Origin: Sphingomonas sp. 28-63-12
GTDB taxonomy: Bacteria; Pseudomonadota; Alphaproteobacteria; Sphingomonadales; Sphingomonadaceae
Length of the DNA stretch: 46,298 nt
Assembly (NCBI GenBank): GCA_002281535.1
Contig: NCGD01000038.1
Coordinates: 1 to 46,298 of the forward strand
Direction: 5' to 3'
A program made the translations under genes and the position numbers. Position 1 is the first letter of the stretch; every line of letters starts with the position of its first letter. Under the pieces are notes generated by a model. That model made no database searches. It was not told where the DNA came from and saw nothing but the letters and a program-made list of their open reading frames with translations. Positions 10,344 through 19,670 of this stretch are shown one piece after another.

Positions 10344-10414
10344 CGTAACCCCAATGTGATTATACCCCATCGATTGCCCCCGATCGACGCGACTCATGCC
10401 GCGCTTCGGGCAGT

Positions 10415-11593
10415 CTAGCGCATGGCGCGCACGCTGGGCGTATCAAGACAGGCAAGCAAAGCCGCCCGGGGCATCGCCGTCGTCCCAGCCGGGGACGTGT
10501 AGGACGCAATCCGCACCGGTTGACCGATCTCGACCGCATCGAACTGGCCGCGCTGGCGCGTGCACGCCATCGCCGCTGCAAGCAGCCGCGGCGGCGTATC
10601 ATAGCCCTCGCTGCTCAGCCGGAAGGTGCCCCAGTGCATGCCGATCGATCGTGACGCACCCAGCCGGCGCGCGACCTCCACTGCATCGACCGGGCCGATA
10701 TGGCTCCAGTCGCCCATCTGGCCGGGCGAAAAACGGAACGCACCAATCGGGATCAGCGCCAGCCGCACCGGGCCATAGCGCGCGGCCTCGTCCGCCCATT
10801 TGAGGTCGCCCGCCCCGGTATCACCGGCAAAGAACAGATTGCCGTGCGGCAGGCGAACGACAAAGCTTGACCAGAGCGCGCGGTTCTTGTCGCTCAACCA
10901 GCGCGAACCCCAATGATGGTTGCGGTTGACGATCACCTCGATCCCCGGCCGCACGCTGATCCGCCCGCCCCAGTCGAGCGTGCGGGCCGGCACACCGACC
11001 TGACCGATCACCGCATCATTGCCGAGCGAGGAAATGATCAACGGCCGGTCGCGGTCCCACAGCCGTTTCAGGGTCGCCAGGTCCATATGGTCATAATGGT
11101 CATGGCTCACGAGCACGAGATCGATTTTCGGCAGCCGGTCAAACGCGATGCCGGGGGGCGCTACGCGCTCGGGCCCGATTCCGAAGGGGCCAGCCCGATC
11201 GGACCAGATCGGGTCGGTCAGGATATTCAGCCCCTGGGTCTGAACGAGGAACGTCGCATGGCCGACCCAGGTGGCGACCATCGCATCGCCCATCACCCGC
11301 GCCGCGACCGGCCGAGCCGTCACCGCGATATGTTCTGGCCAACCCGGCGCTGCATCGGCTTCCTGCCCTGTCAGCCGTCGCCAGAGATAGCCGCCCGCCT
11401 TGCCGCGGGGCATGCGCCGGATCGAGTCATCACGATCCGGGTTGCGAAAGCGCTCGCCGTCGAAATGCGCAGTGACCGGCCCGCGATAATAGATCGCGTC
11501 GAGAAAGTGCGGCACGATCGTCAGCGCCAGACACAAGGCAATGACGGCAAAAAAAATTGTCGTTCCGATGATGCGCGCGATCCGCCAAACCAT
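10415..11593 (-). CDS. Membrane-anchored MBL-fold hydrolase (NAPE-PLD / UlaG-like)
   Basis: 392 residues. An N-terminal helix (IIGTTIFFAVIALCLALTIV) anchors a metallo-beta-lactamase domain. The metal motif is SHDHYDHMD, with further ligands in FFAGDTGAGD and MHWGTF near the end. The combination of WVGHATFLVQ, DPIWSDRAGP, NHHWGSRW and GMHWGTFRL is typical of the family that includes N-acyl-phosphatidylethanolamine phospholipase D and UlaG-type lactonases. The true substrate is unknown. The start at 11593 has AGGGGG at good spacing; a GTG at 11608 is possible. It is divergent from the serine hydrolase gene. Confidence 0.85.
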   Translation of the reverse strand: MVWRIARIIGTTIFFAVIALCLALTIVPHFLDAIYYRGPVTAHFDGERFRNPDRDDSIRRMPRGKAGGYLWRRLTGQEADAAPGWPEHIAVTARPVAARVMGDAMVATWVGHATFLVQTQGLNILTDPIWSDRAGPFGIGPERVAPPGIAFDRLPKIDLVLVSHDHYDHMDLATLKRLWDRDRPLIISSLGNDAVIGQVGVPARTLDWGGRISVRPGIEVIVNRNHHWGSRWLSDKNRALWSSFVVRLPHGNLFFAGDTGAGDLKWADEAARYGPVRLALIPIGAFRFSPGQMGDWSHIGPVDAVEVARRLGASRSIGMHWGTFRLSSEGYDTPPRLLAAAMACTRQRGQFDAVEIGQPVRIASYTSPAGTTAMPRAALLACLDTPSVRAMR

Positions 11594-11720
11594 GCCGCCC
11601 CCTGTCACACCGGATCGTCGCCCGCAAGCTGGTCACCAGGCCCTTTTTCTGTCGGGAGGCGCCCCATTGGCCGTGATCGCCGCGCTTGCACCTAGCGTGG
11701 GCGGCGCGCAGGATATGCCG

Positions 11721-12899
11721 ATGGTCTTCGTTCCGCTGATCGCCGCGACGCTTGCGGCCACCACGCCAGCGGCGCACGCCAGCGTCACTTTCGCCGATCG
11801 CCAAATCCTGCACCAGCGCAGCGAGGGGCGCGCGAACCGGGCAACCGGCCGCGCAACCCGGGCGGATGATCCCGTCCGCATTGCCTCGATTTCGAAGCTT
11901 GCCGTAGCGCTTGCGGTGATGCGGCTGGTGGACGCCGGCACGCTCGATCTCGATCGAGATGCGTCGCTATATTTGGGCTGGCCGCTGCGCCACCCGGGCT
12001 TTCCCGACGCACCGATCACGCTGCGCATGCTGCTGTCGCACACAGCAAGCGTCCGCGACGGCGCCGATTATGCGCTGAAGCTGGACGATGATCTGCCGAC
12101 GCATCTTCGCCAGGCGGCGGCCTGGGATGGGGCGCACACGCCGGGCGGCTATTTCAGCTACGCCAATCTCAATTTTCCGATCGTCGCCGCGATCATGGAA
12201 GGGGCGACCGGCGAGCGGTTCGATCGGTTGATGCAGCGGCTGGTGTTCGCGCCCCTCAAGATCGACGCCTGCTTCAACTGGGCCCTGTGCACCAACCGCG
12301 CGGTCCGCCATGCCGTAACCCTCTATCGCGCCGACGGCAGCGTCGCTCGCGACGATCTCCACGGCACCCGCCCGGCCTGCCCGGGCTCGGCAGCGCATGA
12401 TGGCAGTTGCGACCTTGCGACCTATCGCCTGGCGCGCAACGGCGCTTTTTTCTCGCCGCAGGGCGGAATGCGGATTTCCATGACCGGGCTGGCGCGGCTC
12501 GGCATGGCGTTGGACGGCGCCGTGACGGGCTTTCTCCGGCCCGCCAGCCTGCAGGCAATGACGACGCCGCAATGGCGGTTCGATGGCAGTAATGGCGATA
12601 CGGAGCGCGGCTTTTACTGCGGCTATGGCCTGGGGGTGATGCTGATCGCCTTGCCCGGCCGCCCCGCCGCATGCCGCGACGATCCGTTCGGTGATAATCG
12701 CCCCCGCATCGGCCATGCCGGCGATGCCTATGGGTTGAAATCGGGGCTGTGGATCGACGCGGTCACGAAACACGGCATCGCTTTTTTTGTGAGCGCCATA
12801 CCCGACGATGCGCCGACCGGTCCGCGTTCTGCCTTCACCGCTGCCGAGGAAAACGCGATAGCCGGGCGCGCACGATCAGCGGCATCAGCGCGAAAATAA
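11721..12899 (+). CDS. Exported serine hydrolase, class C beta-lactamase family
   Basis: 392 residues with a cleavable signal (VFVPLIAATLAATTPAAHA). The penicillin-binding-protein fold is shown by the S56-x-x-K59 pair (SISK), the Y147-A-N149 motif (YSYANLN) and a C-terminal HAGDAYG in the place of the KTG/HxG box. Such proteins act as esterases, D-aminopeptidases or carboxypeptidases in the periplasm; a true beta-lactamase role is not implied. I took the ATG at 11721, with GCAGGA seven bases before it, over the ATG at 11715, which has almost no spacing. The 3' end overlaps the convergent membrane gene by 65 bp. Confidence 0.85.
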   Translation: MVFVPLIAATLAATTPAAHASVTFADRQILHQRSEGRANRATGRATRADDPVRIASISKLAVALAVMRLVDAGTLDLDRDASLYLGWPLRHPGFPDAPITLRMLLSHTASVRDGADYALKLDDDLPTHLRQAAAWDGAHTPGGYFSYANLNFPIVAAIMEGATGERFDRLMQRLVFAPLKIDACFNWALCTNRAVRHAVTLYRADGSVARDDLHGTRPACPGSAAHDGSCDLATYRLARNGAFFSPQGGMRISMTGLARLGMALDGAVTGFLRPASLQAMTTPQWRFDGSNGDTERGFYCGYGLGVMLIALPGRPAACRDDPFGDNRPRIGHAGDAYGLKSGLWIDAVTKHGIAFFVSAIPDDAPTGPRSAFTAAEENAIAGRARSAASARK

Positions 12900-13239
12900 G
12901 CTGACCCGCCAGCCCGATCGGCCCGGGCATCCGCACCAGCGAGGCCAGCCAGCCCGCCATCGTCATCCCGAAGGCAAAGACCGCAAGCGCCGCTTCGGCG
13001 GCCATCAGCACTGCGAAGGCGATCGCCCCCGTGCCAATCGCCTCCCCGCGGGTCATCATGCGGGGTCGTCGCACGATCGGCCACGCCGCCGCCACACTCA
13101 CCATCAGGATCAGCGGCAGCTCGATCAGCACCGCCGCCGTCGCGCCGATCGCTGGTGCCAGCCACAAGGTCCTGAGCGTGCCGAATGCAAATGCGACGGC
13201 AAAGACGATCGCGAAATAGCGCAGACCGGCCGCGATCAT
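12835..13239 (-). CDS. Hypothetical membrane protein coupled to fumarase
   Basis: About 134 residues with four hydrophobic helices (YFAIVFAVAFAFGTL, AAVLIELPLILMVSVAAAW, GAIAFAVLMAAEAALAVFAF, GLAGQLIFALMPLI). No family motif is recognised. Its ATG overlaps the fumarase stop as ATGA, with GGGG just upstream, so the two are translationally coupled. The last 65 bases run antisense into the end of the serine hydrolase gene. Any functional link to fumarase is inference. Confidence 0.65.
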   Translation of the reverse strand: MIAAGLRYFAIVFAVAFAFGTLRTLWLAPAIGATAAVLIELPLILMVSVAAAWPIVRRPRMMTRGEAIGTGAIAFAVLMAAEAALAVFAFGMTMAGWLASLVRMPGPIGLAGQLIFALMPLIVRARLSRFPRQR

Positions 13240-14759
13240 GCCCCGGCCAGCAATCCTTCCCGCGCGATTTTCTCCTTCCATACCAGCGGCGCAAGCGTGT
13301 GGACATTGGCACCGCTCGAATCGACCGCCACCGTCACCGGGAAATCCTGCACCTCGAATTCATAGATCGCCTCCATGCCCAGGTCTTCAAAGCCGACCAC
13401 CTTGCTGCCCTTGATGGCGCGCGCCACCAGATAGGCCGCCCCGCCGACCGCCATCAAATAGGCGCTCTTGCCCTCGGCAATCGCCTTGGTCGCGTCAGGC
13501 CCGCGCTCAGCCTTGCCGACCATCGCCAACAGGCCCTGGCTGAGCATCATCCGCGTAAAAGAATCCATCCGCGTCGCCGTGGTCGGCCCTGCCGGCCCAA
13601 CGACTTCCTCGCCGACCGGATCGACCGGGCCGACATAATAAATGACGCGGCCCTTGAACTCGACCGGCAGCGGCTCGCCCTTGTCGAGCATGTCCTTGAT
13701 CCGCTTGTGCGCGGCATCGCGCCCGGTCAGCATCTTGCCGTTCAGCAGCAGCCGGTCGCCCTGTTTCCAGCCCTGGACCGTTTCCGGCGTCAGCGCGTCA
13801 AGGTCGACGCGGATTGCGGCCTTGTCCGGAGTCCAGTTCACGTCGGGCCATTCGGCAAGGTTGGGGGCTTCCAGATAGGCCGGCCCCGATCCGTCAAGGG
13901 TGAAATGCGCATGGCGGGTGGCGGCGCAATTGGGGATCATCGCCACCGGCTTGCCCGCCGCATGGCACGGCGCATCCATGATCTTGACGTCGAGGATCGT
14001 CGATAGCCCGCCCAGCCCCTGGGCGCCGATGCCGAGCGCATTGACCTTGTCGAAAATCTCGATCCGCAAGCGTTCGATATCGGTGGTCGGCCCGCGCCGC
14101 TTCAGCTGGGCCATGTCGATCGGTTCCATCAGGGCCTTTTTGGCGAGCAGGACGCAATGCTCCGCGGTCCCGCCGATACCGATTCCGAGCATGCCGGGCG
14201 GGCACCAGCCTGCGCCCATTTGGGGCAGCATCTCCACCACCCAGTCAACGATCGAATCGCTGGGGTTCATCATCTTGAACTTGGACTTGTTCTCGCTGCC
14301 GCCGCCCTTGGCCGCAACATCGATCGCGACGGTGTTGCCCGGCACCATCTCGACATGCAGCACACAGGGTGTGTTGTCCTTGGTATTGCGGCGCGTAAAG
14401 GCAGGATCGGTCAGCACCGACGCGCGCAGCTTATTATCCGGGTGGAGATAGGCGCGCCGAACGCCTTCATCGATCACGTCCTGCAAAGACTGCGCCGTCG
14501 TATCGAGCCGGCACTCCATGCCCCATGTGATGAACACATTGACGATGCCGGTATCCTGGCAGATCGGCCGGTGCCCCTCGGCACACATGCGGCTATTGGT
14601 CAGGATCTGCGCAATGGCGTCCTTGGCGGCGGGTCCCTGCTCGGCATCATAGGCGGCACCCAGCGCGCGGATATAGTCCATCGGGTGGTAATAGCTGATG
14701 AACTGCAGCGCGTCGGCGACGCTCTCGATCAGATCGGCGGTGCGGATGATCGTCGGCAT
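13236..14759 (-). CDS. fumA: Fumarate hydratase, class I (iron-sulfur)
   Basis: 507 residues, the usual size of two-domain class I fumarases, which interconvert fumarate and malate in the TCA cycle using an oxygen-sensitive [4Fe-4S] cluster. Candidate cluster cysteines are C67 in PICQDTG, the one in GAGWCPPG and the one in PNCAATRH. The C-terminal beta domain has VGPAGPTTATRMDSFT, a family signature, and ends in LVWKEKIAREG. The start at 14759 has GAGGAA six bases upstream; an earlier in-frame ATG lacks this. The downstream membrane gene overlaps by four bases. Some annotators name this gene fumB; the suffix carries no meaning here. Confidence 0.95.
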   Translation of the reverse strand: MPTIIRTADLIESVADALQFISYYHPMDYIRALGAAYDAEQGPAAKDAIAQILTNSRMCAEGHRPICQDTGIVNVFITWGMECRLDTTAQSLQDVIDEGVRRAYLHPDNKLRASVLTDPAFTRRNTKDNTPCVLHVEMVPGNTVAIDVAAKGGGSENKSKFKMMNPSDSIVDWVVEMLPQMGAGWCPPGMLGIGIGGTAEHCVLLAKKALMEPIDMAQLKRRGPTTDIERLRIEIFDKVNALGIGAQGLGGLSTILDVKIMDAPCHAAGKPVAMIPNCAATRHAHFTLDGSGPAYLEAPNLAEWPDVNWTPDKAAIRVDLDALTPETVQGWKQGDRLLLNGKMLTGRDAAHKRIKDMLDKGEPLPVEFKGRVIYYVGPVDPVGEEVVGPAGPTTATRMDSFTRMMLSQGLLAMVGKAERGPDATKAIAEGKSAYLMAVGGAAYLVARAIKGSKVVGFEDLGMEAIYEFEVQDFPVTVAVDSSGANVHTLAPLVWKEKIAREGLLAGA

Positions 14760-14833
14760 GGGGTTCCTCGGGGCAATCAATGATGCGCTTGCCATATCCG
14801 CCTACCCAGGCCGGGCCAAGCGCCCATAAAAAT

Positions 14834-14847
14834 CGGGCGATCGCCCG
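14834..14847. promoter_or_regulatory. 14-bp palindrome in a divergent intergenic region
   Basis: CGGGCGATCGCCCG is a perfect palindrome between the divergent fumarase and GGDEF-EAL genes. It has no T tract on either side, so it is not a terminator. It could be an operator or simply a GCGATCGC-type motif common in GC-rich genomes. Confidence 0.25.
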
Positions 14848-14903
14848 TGCGGGGGGTGGTGTTGATAACGCAAGTTAAACGATCACGGTTGTACGACGAT
14901 ATC

Positions 14904-17541
14904 ATGCCTGGCAAACAATCCAAGAACATCAAGACGTCAGGGCCCCAACGCGGCCTGTGGCAGGCACTGGCGCTGAACAGCACGACATCGGAGAGCGATG
15001 TCATCGATTTCGCACCAACGTTAGCGCAGGTCGCCCTGGTCTGGCCGGTCGCCTTTGCCGTGCAGTTCACCGCTGTCATAACGATGGCATGTGCGGTGAT
15101 CCTGTCCGAACGTATCGATCTCATCCGGGTGGCCGTGATCGAGGGCGCGGCGACCCTCCTGCTCGGGCTGTTGGGCCTCGTTCTGCTCAAATGCCCACCG
15201 ATGAACCGCTGGCGCACGCACCTGCAGGTCCGCTTCGCCGTAGGCTATGGCAGTGGGCTCGCCTGCACGATGTCGGGCATGTTGTGGGAAGCAAGCGCCC
15301 TCCCGATTGATCGCATGCAATTGGCCGCGTTCATCGCGGTGCTGGGCGCGCTGGGGGTGACGGCATTGGCGCTCCAACCGATTCGGGCGGCATTGCTGGG
15401 CTTTGCCGCCGCGATCGCGGTGATCATCGCGGCGCTGACCGGCCCTGGTCCGGGGACCTATATTGCCTGTGGTTGTCTGGTCGGGCTGGGCATGGCGATG
15501 AGCCGTCTGGCGCTGATGGATGGCGAGCAAGCCGTTCACCGGGTGCGCGATCACACCGAAGGGCTGCTGGCCGCGCGGCTCGTCCATGAATTTGAAAGCC
15601 AGGGCACGGGCTGGTTCTGGCAGACCAACCGCGAAGGCATTTTGACCTATATCTCGCCCAAGGTCGCGGTCGTGGTGGCCGAGCCCGATCTGGCGCCGAT
15701 CGGCCGGCCACTCAACGCTGTGTTCAAGATGGATAATGTCAGCCCCGGCACCGAACGCACGCTGGGCTTCCATCTCTCGTCGCGGACGGGCTTTTCCGAT
15801 TATCCGGTGCGCCCGGCGTCGATCAATACCAGCGACAGCTGGTGGTCGATCTCGGGCCGGCCAGTGATCGATGCCCACGGCAAGTTTCAGGGCTTTATCG
15901 GCAGCGGCAGCGACCTGACCGAGAAGCGACGGGCAGAGGCGGAAATCACCCGGCTCGCCTTGTTCGACGGGTTGACCGGACTCGCCAATCGCCAGCGGAT
16001 GCGGGTGTCGCTCGATCAGACGCTCAACCAGAAATCCACCCATTATCGCCCAACCGCGATCTTCCTGCTCGATCTCGATCGATTCAAGGTCGTCAACGAT
16101 ACGCTTGGCCACCCGATGGGCGATGCGCTGCTCGCGCAGGTCGGCCAGCGGCTGCTGCGCAGCATCGGCGATGCCGGGCTGGTCGGCCGGCTGGGCGGCG
16201 ACGAATTCCAGGTCGTGCTGCCCGGCGAAGACAATATCGAGGCGTTGTCGGAACTGGCGCGATCGGTCATCTCCACTTTGTCCCAGCCCTATTCGATCGA
16301 CGGGTCGTCGATCACGATCGGTTGCTCGATCGGCGTCGCGATCGCCCCCCAGGACGGGGCGGATTCGGAAACATTGGTCCGCAACGCCGATCTGGCACTT
16401 TATTCGGCCAAGGCCGATGGTCGCGGCGTCCACCGCTTTTACCGCGAGGAATTGCTGCACGGCGCGCAGAACCGTCGCCAGCTCGAAGATGATCTGCGCC
16501 ATGCGCTGGTCAAAAATCAGTTCCACCTCGTTTATCAGCCGGTGGTCTGCACCGAAAACGCCCGGATCACGGGCTATGAAGCGCTGATTCGCTGGGAACA
16601 CCCCACCCGCGGCAATATTTCGCCTGCTGATTTCATTCCGGTCGCCGAGGATTCGGGGATGATCGCCGCGATCGGCGAATGGGTATTGCGCACTGCCTGC
16701 CTCGATGCGGCGCGACGTCCGCGTCGGCGTCAACGTCTCGCCGATTCAGTTCGCCAATCCCTCGCTGCCATCAATCGTCACCAACGCGCTCGCCAAATCA
16801 GGGATCGCGGCCAGCCGGCTCGAGCTCGAAATCACCGAAGGCGTGTTCCTCGACGAAACCGCCTCATCGGACGCGATGTTCAAGGCGCTCAAGGGCATCG
16901 GCGTGCGCCTGGCGCTCGATGATTTCGGCACCGGCTATTCCTCGCTCGGCTATTTGAAGAATGCGCCGTTCGACAAGATCAAGATCGATCAGAGCTTTGT
17001 GCGCGGCGCGGTGATGGCCGGCAATCGCAATGCCGCAATCATCAAGGCGATCGTCACGCTGGCCACGACAATGCATATGGAAACCACGGCAGAAGGTGTC
17101 GAGACCCAGGACGAGATCGAGCTGATCCGCGCGCTGGGCTGCAGCCATATCCAGGGTTTTGTCTATGGCCGCCCGGCCCGCGCGGACGAGGTTTACCGTA
17201 TCCTCACCGAAGGCGGCGGCATGGCAACGGCGATCGGCTTCAAGGTCAGCCGCAGCCAGCGCACCGCGATGATGCGCTCGGCGCTGCTCCGGGTCGGCGA
17301 GGTCGAAGGCGAAGTCCGCATCCGCAACATCTCCTCGAGTGGCGCGCTGATCGACGGGATCGATTTCGGTCGCAACGCTGAAGACCTCTCGGTGCTCATC
17401 GAACTGGTCGAAGGCCAGATGTTTCCGGCGCGGGTAATGTGGAATCGTGAAGGCAAGGCCGGCATCGCCTTTGCCGAAAGCTTCAACATGGAACGGCTGA
17501 ACAGCCCGGCCGACGAACGCTTGGTCCGCCGCGCCGGCTGA
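14904..17541 (+). pseudogene. PAS-GGDEF-EAL-PilZ protein, frameshifted in EAL
   Basis: It would be an inner-membrane cyclic-di-GMP enzyme of about 880 residues. The first frame encodes about six helices (PVAFAVQFTAVITMACAVIL to YIACGCLVGLGMAMS), a PAS-like segment, a GGDEF domain with intact GRLGGDEF, and the start of an EAL domain with YEALIRWEHP. Near 16705-16715 the frame breaks, after RTACLDAA. Homologues normally continue with a WP-containing segment; here the next frame resumes at DVRVGVNVSPIQFANP. The second frame holds the rest of EAL (EITEGVF, DDFGTGYSSL, KIDQSFV, AEGVET) and a PilZ-like tail (RNISSSGALIDG). Phosphodiesterase activity should be lost unless this is an assembly error. 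The start is uncertain: an ATG at 14904 with a weak RBS. Confidence 0.8.
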
Positions 17542-17552
17542 CCGGACGTATC

Positions 17553-17576
17553 GGGTACGCGAAATATAATAACGCC
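17553..17576. repeat. Solo copy of the IS right-end inverted repeat
   Basis: 24 bp starting GGGTACGCGAAATATAATAA. It matches the true right end of the IS at 19671-19694 in 23 of 24 positions and has the same orientation. It is followed at once by the target duplication and then by the left end of the intact element. It looks like the stub of an earlier tandem copy whose body is gone. Confidence 0.75.
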
Positions 17577-17584
17577 CCAAAATA
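17577..17584. repeat. 8-bp target site duplication, left copy (CCAAAATA)
   Basis: CCAAAATA directly precedes the left inverted repeat and is repeated exactly at 19695-19702 after the right inverted repeat. An 8-bp duplication is the known size for IS1595-family insertion. Confidence 0.85.
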
Positions 17585-17608
17585 GGCGTTATTATACTTG
17601 ACGTACCC
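17585..17608. repeat. IS left terminal inverted repeat
   Basis: Begins GGCGTTATTATACTTG and ends CGTACCC. It pairs with the right repeat with two mismatches, at positions 13 and 17. Confidence 0.85.
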
Positions 17609-17647
17609 AGTGCGTCGGGATAGGGTCTGACTACAGGAGTTAGACCG

Positions 17648-18577
17648 ATGGTTTCCGCACTTTCCGCCCCGCATTTCCACAACGAAGAAGCTGCCTACGC
17701 CTATGTCGAGGCGCGGATTTGGCCGAACGGTCCTGTCTGCCCACATTGCGGCGGCGTGGAGCGCATTTCGAAGATGCAGGGCAAGAGCACCCGCGTTGGC
17801 GCTTACAAGTGCTATCAGTGCCGCAAGCCCTTTACCGTCAAGATCGGGACCATCTTCGAGTCGTCGCACGTGGCCATGAACCTTTGGCTGCAAGCGATGT
17901 ACCTGATCGCAGGCAGCAAGAAGGGCATTTCGAGCAATCAGCTCCATCGCATCCTCGGTGTTACCGTCAAGACCGCCTGGTTTATGTCGCACCGTATCCG
18001 CGAAGCCATGCGCTCGAATGATGCTGGTTTCTTTGGTGTAGGCGGTGGCGTTGTTGAGGTTGATGAAACCTATATCGGTACCGAGCCGGGCAAGGCGCAC
18101 AAGGGCGGCGGCGGTTCGCACAAGATGAAGGTTTTGGCGCTGATCGACCGCACCACTGGACGGTCGCGTGCGATGGTAATGGACACCATCACCATTGCCG
18201 AACTTCGCCCAATCATCGCGCATAACCTGTCGCGCGAAGCGCGGTTGTTTACCGATGAAGCCAACGTGTATCGTGCTTTCGGCCCTGCCTTTGCGGCGCA
18301 TGAAACCGTCAACCACGGCAAGCTGGAATATGGCCGGGGTGATGTCCACACCAACACCGTCGAGGGCTATTTCTCGATCTTTAAGCGTGGAATGAAAGGC
18401 GTTTACCAGCACTGCCAGAAGAAGCACCTCAACCGCTATCTGGCAGAGTTCGATTTCCGCTATACCAACCGGCAAGCGAACGGCTTCAACGACACCGATC
18501 GGGCCGACGCCCTGTTGAGCGGCATCGTTGGACGGCGGCTTACCTATCAAACAACTCGTGTCGGGGGCATCGGATAA
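17648..18577 (+). CDS. IS1595 family transposase
   Basis: 309 residues. The N-terminal zinc ribbon has CPHCGG and CYQCRKPFT, followed by a helix-turn-helix region (ISSNQLHRILGVTVKTAWFMSHRIR) and a DDE-type RNase H-fold catalytic domain. Likely catalytic residues are the D of VEVDETYIG, the D of LFTDEANVY and the E of NTVEGYFS. GSHKMKVLALIDR is typical of the ISXO2-like transposase domain. It catalyses cut-and-paste movement of this element. The ATG is preceded by CAGGAG. The reading frame is intact, so the element may still be active. The stop overlaps the next ORF as TAATG. Confidence 0.95.
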   Translation: MVSALSAPHFHNEEAAYAYVEARIWPNGPVCPHCGGVERISKMQGKSTRVGAYKCYQCRKPFTVKIGTIFESSHVAMNLWLQAMYLIAGSKKGISSNQLHRILGVTVKTAWFMSHRIREAMRSNDAGFFGVGGGVVEVDETYIGTEPGKAHKGGGGSHKMKVLALIDRTTGRSRAMVMDTITIAELRPIIAHNLSREARLFTDEANVYRAFGPAFAAHETVNHGKLEYGRGDVHTNTVEGYFSIFKRGMKGVYQHCQKKHLNRYLAEFDFRYTNRQANGFNDTDRADALLSGIVGRRLTYQTTRVGGIG

Positions 18578-18747
18578 TGCCAGCGAAGAAGGACAAGACG
18601 GAAAGCCCGGAAGCGCAGAGCGAGCGCTTCCGAAAGGCCGTGCGCGATCTCGTGGACGCTGGCGAACTAAACCCCACCGAGACCGATAAGGCGTTGGACA
18701 AGATAGTATCAACTCAGCTTCCATCGGAGCCTCGCGCGAAGCGATAG
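18577..18747 (+). CDS. 56-residue ORF in the IS, coupled to the transposase
   Basis: Highly charged peptide starting MPAKKDKTESPEAQSERFRK, with a predicted helix (FRKAVRDLVDAGELNPTETD) and a basic end EPRAKR. The start codon overlaps the transposase stop (TAATG), a common arrangement for coupled translation. No family is recognised. It could be a transposase accessory or regulator, but that is inference. Its 3' end overlaps the convergent DUF3800 gene by 34 bp. Confidence 0.6.
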   Translation: MPAKKDKTESPEAQSERFRKAVRDLVDAGELNPTETDKALDKIVSTQLPSEPRAKR

Positions 18748-19649
18748 AGATTGTTCGCAAGTGCTTTTTGCACCGTGGGGCCGACTAGGCCCGCAAGAGC
18801 TTCAACCATCTTTTCCTTGTCTATGTATATGACTAAGTTTGGAGTCGGGCTCTCGATCGTAGGGAACGGAAACCTGCCCTCTTCGATGTGGCCCGGTCCA
18901 TATTCCAGTGCCCATTTTCGAACCCACCACGCCCAAAAGTCTGCCGCTTGAATGGGAAGAAACTCCGTGTCATCTTCAAATCGGGGTTCAACCCCATATG
19001 CGGACCGGTACTTTTCGTCGCGATTTTCAATGTATGAACCCCACGTTCGTTGGACTCGCGCCTTGGAAGTCGTTTCATCAAAATAGAAATCCACAACATC
19101 ATCCAATGGAAATAGTTGTGGTGCCTCTACTCTGAATAAGTGAAACGCATCCATTAAAACTCGGAACGTAAAATAGAATGGGTCTCGAAGCGCATCCTTC
19201 ATGTGTTCAATGTTCGCTGGAATCGTGACATTGTCTTGCTGAATCGAAACGTGCAAACTATCAACGCTATGTTCAAGATCATACTTATTGATAACGCAAG
19301 CCACTGACATTTGAACGTTTCGAGCAATTACATTGTGGAATGCGGATACGTTCTCCATTCGGCCAAACCGAGCCATCTCCGACATTTTGAATCGAAAGGA
19401 GCCATCTTCTTGGAGGACGGATAGCGGAAGCCGCTCTTCCCATTCCTTCGCAAATGCGGCCCACCGCTGTGCCGATGAGATATAGCCCGCGAGGACGTAA
19501 ATCCCCGAGCCATCAACGCTGTCATCAATGTATGCCTGCAGTGTCAAAAAACGCCGATCAGAACTCTTGCTTGGACGAACCCCACACACCTGCGCCCAAA
19601 CGTGATCGGCTGCTGGCGACTCGCCCCAATTATGATGGAGAATGCTCAC
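18714..19649 (-). CDS. DUF3800 domain protein, IS cargo
   Basis: 311 residues. The DUF3800 pattern is visible: an early acidic strand AYIDDSVDGSGIYVLAGY, an acidic DFYFDETTSK in the middle, and PIQAADFWAWW toward the end. Together these suggest a metal-dependent RNase H-like site. The biochemical role of the family is not established; members occur often in mobile and defence-associated settings. The GTG at 19649 follows GGGGG and was chosen as the longest supported start; a TTG near the AYIDDS strand is possible. The gene is inside the IS, opposite to the transposase, and has lower GC than the chromosome around it. Confidence 0.82.
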   Translation of the reverse strand: MSILHHNWGESPAADHVWAQVCGVRPSKSSDRRFLTLQAYIDDSVDGSGIYVLAGYISSAQRWAAFAKEWEERLPLSVLQEDGSFRFKMSEMARFGRMENVSAFHNVIARNVQMSVACVINKYDLEHSVDSLHVSIQQDNVTIPANIEHMKDALRDPFYFTFRVLMDAFHLFRVEAPQLFPLDDVVDFYFDETTSKARVQRTWGSYIENRDEKYRSAYGVEPRFEDDTEFLPIQAADFWAWWVRKWALEYGPGHIEEGRFPFPTIESPTPNLVIYIDKEKMVEALAGLVGPTVQKALANNLYRFARGSDGS

Positions 19650-19670
19650 TTAGCACCCCCGCTCACGCTT

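Noticed and set aside
15021-16733. 570-residue minus-strand frame
   Set aside because: Antisense shadow of the GGDEF-EAL gene; high GC leaves the opposite frame open. No RBS or family similarity.
17553-17608. Inverted repeat as a simple terminator of the GGDEF-EAL gene
   Set aside because: The two arms are explained as a solo IS right end and the true IS left end separated by the 8-bp target duplication; no T tract.
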